Shown: positions 57,427 to 64,000 of the stretch, in pieces
How the letters are laid out: the number at the start of each line of letters is the position of its first letter
Position numbering within the stretch: the stretch's first letter is position 1
Assembly (NCBI RefSeq): GCF_038069945.1
Contig: NZ_JBBPEV010000001.1
Location: forward strand, 806,001-870,000
Source of the DNA: Aquabacterium sp. A3
GTDB lineage: Bacteria > Pseudomonadota > Gammaproteobacteria > Burkholderiales > Burkholderiaceae_C
DNA length: 64,000 nucleotides
Direction: 5' to 3'
The notes under the pieces: model-generated
The model's database searches: none
The model's input: only the letters and a program-made list of their open reading frames with translations
What the model was told of the DNA's origin: nothing
Program-made: the position numbers and the translations under genes

Positions 57427-59916
57427 TCAGGCATCCCAGGGTGCGGCGGTGGCACCACCTTCCCCACCCCGCGCAGGCACGATCAGTTCGCGGTTGCCAT
57501 TGGTGGCCATGCTGGAGACCAGGCCTGATTTCTCCATCTGTTCCAGCAGGCGGGCTGCCCGGTTGTAGCCAATGCGCAGGTGCCGCTGCACCAGCGAGAT
57601 CGAGGCCTTGCGGTGCTGCAACACGATGGCCACGGCGTTGTCGTACATGGGGTCTTGCTCGCCATCACCGCCCCCCGCCGGAGAGCCATCCAGGTTGCTG
57701 CCCTCATCCGACAGATTGCCGCCCTCCAGGATGCCCTCGATGTAGTTGGGCTCACCCTGCGTCTTGAGGTACTCGACGACGCGGTGCACTTCATCGTCAC
57801 TGACGAAGGCGCCGTGCACCCGCATGGGCAGCCCGGTGCCCGGGGCCAGATAGAGCATGTCACCCTGTCCCAGCAACGCCTCGGCCCCCATCTGGTCGAG
57901 GATGGTGCGGCTGTCGATCTTGCTGCTGACCTGGAATGAAATCCGCGTGGGAATGTTGGCCTTGATCAAGCCCGTGATCACATCCACCGACGGGCGCTGC
58001 GTGGCCAGGATGAGGTGGATGCCTGCGGCACGGGCCTTCTGGGCCAGCCGGGCGATCAGCTCTTCGATCTTCTTGCCCACCACCATCATCAGGTCGGCCA
58101 GTTCGTCGATCACGATGACGACATGCGGCAGGCGGTCCAGCGGCTCAGGCTCTTCAGGCGTGAGGCTGAAGGGATTGGGGACCAGCTCGCCCCGCGCCTT
58201 GGCCTCGTCCATCTTCTTGTTGAAGCCGGCCAGGTTGCGCACCCCCATCTTGGACATGAGCTTGTAGCGACGCTCCATCTCGCCCACGGCCCAATTCAGC
58301 GCGTTGGCGGCCTGCTTCATGTCGACCACCACCGGGCACAGCAGGTGCGGGATGCCTTCGTAGACGCTCATTTCCAGCATCTTGGGGTCGATGAGGATGA
58401 GGCGCACGTCGCGGGCCTCGGCCTTGTACAGCAAGGACAAGATGGTGGCGTTGATGCCCACCGATTTGCCGGAGCCCGTGGTGCCGGCCACCAGACAGTG
58501 CGGCATCTTGGCCAGATCGGCCACCACCGGCGCACCGACGATGTCTTTGCCCAGACCGATGGTCAGCATGGACTGCGCGTCGTTGTAGACCTGCGAGCCC
58601 AGGATCTCGGTCAGGCGGATCATCTGGCGCTTGGCGTTGGGCAGCTCCAGCGCCATCAGATTCTTGCCAGGGATGGTCTCGACCACGCGGATGGACACCA
58701 GCGACAGCGAGCGCGCCAGGTCTTTGGCGAGGTTGACGATCTGCGAGCCCTTCACGCCCGTGGCTGGCTCGATCTCGTAGCGGGTGATGACGGGGCCCGG
58801 TGAGGCCGCAACCACGCGCACCTCCACGCCAAAGTCCTTGAGCTTCTTCTCGATCATGCGAGAGGTCATCTCCAGGGACTCGGCGGTGACGGTTTCCATG
58901 CGGCTGGTCGACGCGTCCAGCAAATCGATCTGTGGCAGCTTGGTGTCGCCCATCTCGACGAACAGCGGCTGCTGCTTTTCCTTGACCACGCGTTCGCTTT
59001 TGGGCACCTCGATGACGGGCTGCTCGATGATGATGGGCACGGGCTCGGACGGCAGTTCGTGGCGAACCTCTTCGACCACGCGCTCACGCTCGATGGCGGC
59101 CTTTTCACCGATGCGCAGGTCTTGCTCGACCTCGCGCTGGGCTTCGTGACGCTGGCGCAGACGCTCGATGCGCTCGCCGATGCCCTCGGCCACCTTCAAC
59201 CACGAGAAGCGAAACGCCAAGGCCAGTCCGGCGACGAACAGGGCCACCCACAACACCCCGGAGCCATTGAAGCCCAGGTAGTGCTGCCCCCACTGCCCCA
59301 GGGTGTAACCCAAGACACCGCCGGCGTGCTCGCCAGCCACACTCGCCTCGTGACGGTACAGGCGAGACCACTCCAGGGCACAGCTGGACGACATCAGCAG
59401 CAGGATCCCCAGGGTGGTCATCCACCGCGGGCGCGTCTCGGGGGCGTCGCCAATGGCGGGCCCCACCAGGCGCCCTTCTTGTCCTCGCAACCAGCGAGCC
59501 AACGCAGCCAACCAGGCCCTGGCGCCAACCAGCAGCAACCACCAGGCCGACCACCCGAACGCCAACAGCAGCAGATCAGACGCGTGAGCGCCAAAAGCGC
59601 CCACCCAGTTGAGCGGCAGGACGCGCTCGCCCGTGGTGGTGAATGCGGGGTCGAACCGGTCATGGCTGACCATGGCCAGCACGAGCAGCAACCACAGCAC
59701 GGCCCCCGCCAGCAGACCAGCCTGTGTGCGCAAGGCGGCGCCGGGGGTGGCCTCCGCAGACGTGGTCGGGGCGGAAGCCCCGCCTGCCACCCGGTTCAAT
59801 CGGGTCACCGGACGTGCGCCCGCATCGGCTTGTTTTTCAGGGGCACGCTGCGCACCGCGCGACTTCTTGCGGGGTGCGGGCGTTTCATCGGACATGGATC
59901 CCAGAGGAAAGGTCAT
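57427..59916 (-). CDS. ftsK: DNA translocase FtsK
   Basis: FtsK pumps chromosomal DNA at the division septum and activates XerCD at dif. The protein, about 829 residues, has four N-terminal membrane helices (about 70-235; [16 protein letters not shown]), a short linker, then the RecA-like motor with Walker [12 protein letters not shown] and Walker [13 protein letters not shown], and a winged-helix gamma domain ([38 protein letters not shown]) that reads KOPS sites. The start is uncertain: ATG 59916 is given, with 59937 and 59895 possible. Confidence 0.93.
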   Translation of the reverse strand: MTFPLGSMSDETPAPRKKSRGAQRAPEKQADAGARPVTRLNRVAGGASAPTTSAEATPGAALRTQAGLLAGAVLWLLLVLAMVSHDRFDPAFTTTGERVLPLNWVGAFGAHASDLLLLAFGWSAWWLLLVGARAWLAALARWLRGQEGRLVGPAIGDAPETRPRWMTTLGILLLMSSSCALEWSRLYRHEASVAGEHAGGVLGYTLGQWGQHYLGFNGSGVLWVALFVAGLALAFRFSWLKVAEGIGERIERLRQRHEAQREVEQDLRIGEKAAIERERVVEEVRHELPSEPVPIIIEQPVIEVPKSERVVKEKQQPLFVEMGDTKLPQIDLLDASTSRMETVTAESLEMTSRMIEKKLKDFGVEVRVVAASPGPVITRYEIEPATGVKGSQIVNLAKDLARSLSLVSIRVVETIPGKNLMALELPNAKRQMIRLTEILGSQVYNDAQSMLTIGLGKDIVGAPVVADLAKMPHCLVAGTTGSGKSVGINATILSLLYKAEARDVRLILIDPKMLEMSVYEGIPHLLCPVVVDMKQAANALNWAVGEMERRYKLMSKMGVRNLAGFNKKMDEAKARGELVPNPFSLTPEEPEPLDRLPHVVIVIDELADLMMVVGKKIEELIARLAQKARAAGIHLILATQRPSVDVITGLIKANIPTRISFQVSSKIDSRTILDQMGAEALLGQGDMLYLAPGTGLPMRVHGAFVSDDEVHRVVEYLKTQGEPNYIEGILEGGNLSDEGSNLDGSPAGGGDGEQDPMYDNAVAIVLQHRKASISLVQRHLRIGYNRAARLLEQMEKSGLVSSMATNGNRELIVPARGGEGGATAAPWDA

Positions 59917-60000
59917 GCCCGGATTGTGCGACAACATTGCTGCCGCTCACCATCCGGGCAAACTGTCAGGACCCGGGCGGGCCCCTGCCCAGCCGACACC

Positions 60001-60672
60001 TCAGGCCGTGGCGGCCAGCCGGTCTTTCAGCACCACGCTGCCCGTTTCCTGGGTTTCGATCAGGCCCCGCTCTTCCAGGTCCTTCATCACACGAGACACC
60101 ATCTCGCGCGAAGCACCCACGTGCTTGGCCAGGTCCTGGCGAGACACCTTGCCACGGATGATCTTCTCGCCGGCGTCGTCGTCGGCCATGTCCAGCAGGG
60201 CTCGGGCCACACGTCCGTAGACGTCCAGCAACGCGAGTGACTCGATCTGGCGGTCGGCGTTGCGCAGGCGGGCCACCAGGCCGCGCATGATGGCGTAGGA
60301 CAGCGACGAGTTCTCAGGCAGGCAGCGGGCGAACTCGGTGCGCCCCAGCACCAGCACGTCGGTCTGCACTTCTGCACGAACCGTGGCCGAGTGAGGCTCG
60401 TTGTCGATGAGGCTCATCTCGCCCAGGTAATCGCCTGCTTCGAGCACGGCCAGAATGACCTCGCGGCCACGCTCGTCAGACGCCACCACGCGGGCGCGGC
60501 CCGTCAGCAAAATGAACAGGGAATTGGTCTTGCGCCCCCGCTCTACGATCAGCTCGCCACGGCGGTATCGGCGTTTGACCACGCCGTCGGCGATGGCCTC
60601 GGCCTGCGCCTGGGTGAGCATGGAAAACAACGGTACGCGGCGGATCAGATCAAGATTGGACAACATGGCCAT
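60001..60672 (-). CDS. Crp/Fnr-family transcriptional regulator
   Basis: A 223-residue regulator: cyclic-nucleotide-binding fold (about 15-125; SLFILLTGRARVV, AGDYLGEMSLIDNEPHSATV) and a winged helix-turn-helix (about 155-215; VSRQDLAKHVGASREMVSRV). No N-terminal Cys cluster is present, so it is not an oxygen-sensing FNR. The residue pattern in the ligand pocket (GEMSLIDNEPHSATV) resembles Clp/Crp-type proteins; cAMP or c-di-GMP is possible. AGGAG lies 5 bases before ATG 60672. It is divergent to trxB. Confidence 0.88.
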   Translation of the reverse strand: MAMLSNLDLIRRVPLFSMLTQAQAEAIADGVVKRRYRRGELIVERGRKTNSLFILLTGRARVVASDERGREVILAVLEAGDYLGEMSLIDNEPHSATVRAEVQTDVLVLGRTEFARCLPENSSLSYAIMRGLVARLRNADRQIESLALLDVYGRVARALLDMADDDAGEKIIRGKVSRQDLAKHVGASREMVSRVMKDLEERGLIETQETGSVVLKDRLAATA

Positions 60673-60757
60673 GGCAGCTCCTCAGTTCATCAGATAGGGT
60701 GGCCTGTCAAGGAAAATTTGGAAGCTTCGACGACTTTTCACCCGCTTCCCCGTGTGA

Positions 60758-61864
<1,107 letters not shown>

Positions 61865-61898
61865 GGCGCCCTGCCCGGGGCAGGATCGCTTTGCCACT

Positions 61899-61927
61899 TT
61901 GCCAAGCAGCCAAAAACTGGCTATAAT
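61899..61927 (+). promoter_or_regulatory. Strong sigma-70 promoter for rpmBG
   Basis: TTGCCA (61899-61904), 17 bases, TATAAT (61922-61927). Start of transcription near 61934, leaving a leader of about 176 bases before rpmB. Confidence 0.85.
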
Positions 61928-61933
61928 CTCGGT

Positions 61934-62109
61934 TTTTGCTAATTCGCCCCGGAGCACACGGGCCACAACCACACAGGTTGAGGCCGGTAAAGCTTCCGGA
62001 AGGGTGCTCCACCAGGCCCGGGATCAGACACCATCAAGGTGATGCGAACCCCTCCTGCTCTAGGCACCGAACCGCAACACTAGCGCATACAAGCGAACGG
62101 AGAAGCGTC
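61934..62109 (+). promoter_or_regulatory. Structured 5' leader of rpmB
   Basis: A leader with strong pairing: a 7-base closing stem GGAGCAC (61951-61957)/GTGCTCC (62004-62010) encloses a hairpin of GGCC plus CAACC (61961-61970) against GGTTG plus GGCC (61976-61985) with loop ACACA and a single A-A mismatch. A second small stem CACC/GGTG lies near 62030-62042. It may be a protein-binding autoregulatory element; it is not a tRNA. Confidence 0.55.
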
Positions 62110-62343
62110 ATGGCACGCGTCTGTCAAATCACGGGCAAGGGCCCGATGGTCGGGAACAATGTGTCCCACGCCAACAACAAGACCAAGCGTCGTTTCCTGC
62201 CCAACCTGCAGTACCGCCGTTTCTGGGTCGAAAGCGAAAACCGCTGGGTTCGTCTGCGCGTCAGCGCCGCCGGCCTGCGCCTGGTTGACAAGGTGGGCAT
62301 CGATCAGGTTCTGTCGGACCTGCGCGCCCGCGGCGAACTGTGA
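62110..62343 (+). CDS. rpmB: Ribosomal protein bL28
   Basis: bL28 is a 50S subunit protein. The 77-residue product starts [20 protein letters not shown] and continues [19 protein letters not shown], the unmistakable family pattern; only one Cys (residue 5) is present, so it is the zinc-free form. CGGAGAAG lies upstream of ATG 62110. It is cotranscribed with rpmG 16 bases downstream. Confidence 0.97.
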   Translation: MARVCQITGKGPMVGNNVSHANNKTKRRFLPNLQYRRFWVESENRWVRLRVSAAGLRLVDKVGIDQVLSDLRARGEL

Positions 62344-62359
62344 TCTGAAGGAGTGAACC

Positions 62360-62530
62360 ATGGCTGCTAAAGGCGGACGCGAAAAGATCAAGCTGGAATC
62401 CACTGCGGGTACCGGCCACTTCTACACCACGGCCAAGAACAAGAAGACCACGCCCGAAAAGCTGGAATTCATGAAGTTCGACCCCAAGGCCCGCAAGCAC
62501 GTGCTGTACAAGGAAGTGAAGCTGAAGTAA
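62360..62530 (+). CDS. rpmG: Ribosomal protein bL33
   Basis: bL33 is a 50S protein of 56 residues, starting [20 protein letters not shown], then [20 protein letters not shown] and ending YKEVKLK. It lacks the CxxC pairs of zinc-binding L33, the usual form in betaproteobacteria. GAAGGAG is 6 bases before ATG. It follows rpmB, the common rpmBG order, and is followed by an intrinsic terminator. Confidence 0.97.
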   Translation: MAAKGGREKIKLESTAGTGHFYTTAKNKKTTPEKLEFMKFDPKARKHVLYKEVKLK

Positions 62531-62548
62531 TTCAGGCCTCACCCTCTG

Positions 62549-62582
62549 AAAACCCGCCCTGGTTCGCCACGGCGGGTTTTTT
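62549..62582 (+). terminator. Intrinsic terminator after rpmG
   Basis: AAAACCCGCC and GGCGGGTTTT pair around a 12-base loop, ending in a run of six T, 19 bases past the rpmG stop. Confidence 0.9.
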
Positions 62583-62630
62583 ATTGCCCATGCATGACCC
62601 CACCACACACACCCAGCATCTGGCACCCAC

Positions 62631-62653
62631 AAAAAAGCCGCCCGAAGGCGGCT
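62631..62653 (-). terminator. Intrinsic terminator after the desaturase
   Basis: On the minus strand AGCCGCC/GGCGGCT with a 4-base loop is followed by six T, 24 bases beyond the desaturase stop. Confidence 0.9.
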
Positions 62654-62676
62654 GAGGGAAGCAAGGTGACTCGGGC

Positions 62677-63903
62677 TCAGGCGTGTGCAGCGCGCAGCTT
62701 GCGAGAAAACTCTTGCAAAGCCTGGATGCCGCTGGCCTCTGCCTGGTGACACCAGGCCTGCAGATCATGAACCAACTGCTCTGCAGAAACGTTCGTGCGG
62801 GTCCACAGGGCGCGAAGTTCTTCGCGCATGGCCAGAAGTTTGGCCAGCTGGGGGTTGTCTGCGCAAGCGTCTGCCACCTGTTGCTGCATGCCCACCGGCA
62901 TCTGCTCCACATCCCGGTGCAACCAACGGCGCACCTTGGCCAGACGCAGCGCAGCGCCGGTTTCTCCGGTGGCCTTCAAACGGTCCATTTCAGCACGGCA
63001 GGCCATGCGCACCTCGCGGGCATAGCGGGCCATCAGCTCATAGCGGTTGGCCACAATGGCCTCCAGGGTCTTGGCGTCGGCCACTGGCTTGATGTCACCC
63101 AACTGCAGGCGCGGGGGTGTCTTGCGCACCTTGGCCAGGCCCAGCATTTCCATCCCGCGGATGTATCCCCAGCCGATGTCGAACTCGTAAGGCTTGACGG
63201 AGAGCTTGGCGGAGGTGGGGTAGGTGTGGTGGTTGTTGTGCAACTCTTCACCGCCAATGATGATGCCCCACGGAGAGATGTTGGTGGAGGCGTCCGGGGC
63301 CTCGAAGTTGCGGTAGCCCCACCAGTGGCCCAGGCCATTGATGATGCCGGCAGCGGTGACCGGGATCCACAGCATCTGCACAGCCCACACGGTGATGCCG
63401 ATGGCACCAAACAGGGCCAGGTCGATGGCGAGCATGATCCACACGCCCCAAACGGCGCGCGGGGTGTACAACTTGCGCTCCAGCCAATCGTCTGGCGTGT
63501 TGTGACCAAACTTCTTCAAGGTGTCGGCATTCGCCGCCTCGACGGCATACAGCTCGCGGCCTTGCAGCAGCACGGTCTTGATGCCATGAGCGACCGGGCT
63601 GTGGGGGTCTTCTGCGGTTTCGCACTTGGCGTGGTGCTTGCGATGCACAGCCACCCATTGCTTGGTGACGGTGGCCGTGGTCAGCCACAGCCAGAAACGG
63701 AAGAAGTGAGACGGGGCGGCGTGCAGCTCCAGTGAGCGGTGTGCCTGCGCACGGTGCAGGAAGATCGTGACAGATGCGATGGTGATGTGCGTCAGCACCA
63801 GGGTGTAGAGCACCACCTGCCACCAACTGGCGTCGGTGAGCCCGGAGGCGGCCCATTGAACCAGGGCATCATGCACCGGACTGGACAGGAAAAAATCGAA
63901 CAT
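62677..63903 (-). CDS. Acyl-CoA/acyl-lipid delta-9 type desaturase
   Basis: A membrane di-iron fatty-acid desaturase of 408 residues that introduces a double bond into saturated acyl chains. The three His boxes are present: HRAQAHRS, HRKHHAKCE and EELHNNHHTYPTS, with four membrane helices (e.g. VVLYTLVLTHITIASVTIFL; VWIMLAIDLALFGAIGITVW). The first 270 residues match bacterial Ole1-like desaturases; the last 130 form a charged helical extension. It is a single gene with its own terminator. Confidence 0.93.
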   Translation of the reverse strand: MFDFFLSSPVHDALVQWAASGLTDASWWQVVLYTLVLTHITIASVTIFLHRAQAHRSLELHAAPSHFFRFWLWLTTATVTKQWVAVHRKHHAKCETAEDPHSPVAHGIKTVLLQGRELYAVEAANADTLKKFGHNTPDDWLERKLYTPRAVWGVWIMLAIDLALFGAIGITVWAVQMLWIPVTAAGIINGLGHWWGYRNFEAPDASTNISPWGIIIGGEELHNNHHTYPTSAKLSVKPYEFDIGWGYIRGMEMLGLAKVRKTPPRLQLGDIKPVADAKTLEAIVANRYELMARYAREVRMACRAEMDRLKATGETGAALRLAKVRRWLHRDVEQMPVGMQQQVADACADNPQLAKLLAMREELRALWTRTNVSAEQLVHDLQAWCHQAEASGIQALQEFSRKLRAAHA

Positions 63904-64000
63904 GCTGGACTACCTGTGAGAGGACGCGCGATTGTAGGCGCTGACGGTGAATGAAGCTTGCCCCAGAACAAAGGGGTGTGCATGCCCCAGGCACGCACAC
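63904..64000. other. Upstream region of the desaturase to window end
   Basis: 97 bases presumably containing the desaturase promoter on the minus strand. No clear -35/-10 or operator is seen; only the purine-rich CTCACAGG ribosome region near 63910-63917 is noted. Confidence 0.4.

Noticed and set aside
61951..62014. tRNA-like segment (7-bp stem followed by ACCA) upstream of rpmB
   Set aside because: Only 64 bases, no T-loop or anticodon arm; better explained as a leader structure.

Overview
The window looks like a chromosomal segment of a motile, GC-rich betaproteobacterium of the order Burkholderiales. I infer this from gene content, codon use and synteny; no 16S gene is present, so genus is not resolved. 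No insertion sequence, prophage, tRNA, rRNA or CRISPR array was seen.

Layout. (1) 1-13132: flagellar rod/hook/filament-junction locus. flgN (cut by the window edge), flgM and flgA lie on the minus strand, and flgBCDEFGHIJKL runs on the plus strand, followed by an EAL-like/HDOD signalling protein. flgMN has its own sigma-28 type promoter. (2) 13172-14197: SrkA-like kinase. (3) 14267-19844: a sigma-54 enhancer-binding regulator, then an acyl-CoA-dehydrogenase-fold protein, a Tat-exported NrtA/CmpA-like binding protein, an OsmC-like protein and a methyltransferase. Between regulator and operon sit a near-perfect palindrome, an IHF consensus and a -24/-12 promoter in textbook order. (4) 19890-27120: a heavy-metal efflux block, czcI-czcCBA-like RND system plus a DmeF-type CDF transporter. 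(5) 27128-35262: a membrane hydrolase, a histidine phosphatase, a divergent P450/AraC pair, and a PadR-controlled unsaturated fatty-acid oxidation pair (dienoyl-CoA isomerase and FadH). (6) 35244-37720: two coupled membrane diguanylate cyclases. (7) 38005-39891: two coupled single-pass membrane proteins of unknown function rich in Val/Ile-Pro-Val/Ile strands, and a small Cys-rich protein. (8) 39916-52718: a divergent type VI secretion locus (TPR lipoprotein, tssBC, hcp, tssEFG, clpV leftward; tssJKL rightward) without tssM, tssA, vgrG or PAAR in this window. (9) 52733-64000: housekeeping genes rarA, a DEAD-box helicase, lolA, ftsK, a Crp/Fnr regulator, trxB, rpmB, rpmG and an acyl desaturase.

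The best candidates for undescribed biology are the sigma-54 module, where the enzyme appears to lack the usual acyl-CoA dehydrogenase base and the binding protein has no permease beside it, and the tandem beta-repeat membrane proteins. Regulatory highlights are the paired PadR operators 40 bp apart, the structured rpmB leader and the hcp/tssE attenuator. Functions are assigned by reading motifs and recalled family features only; no database search was run.
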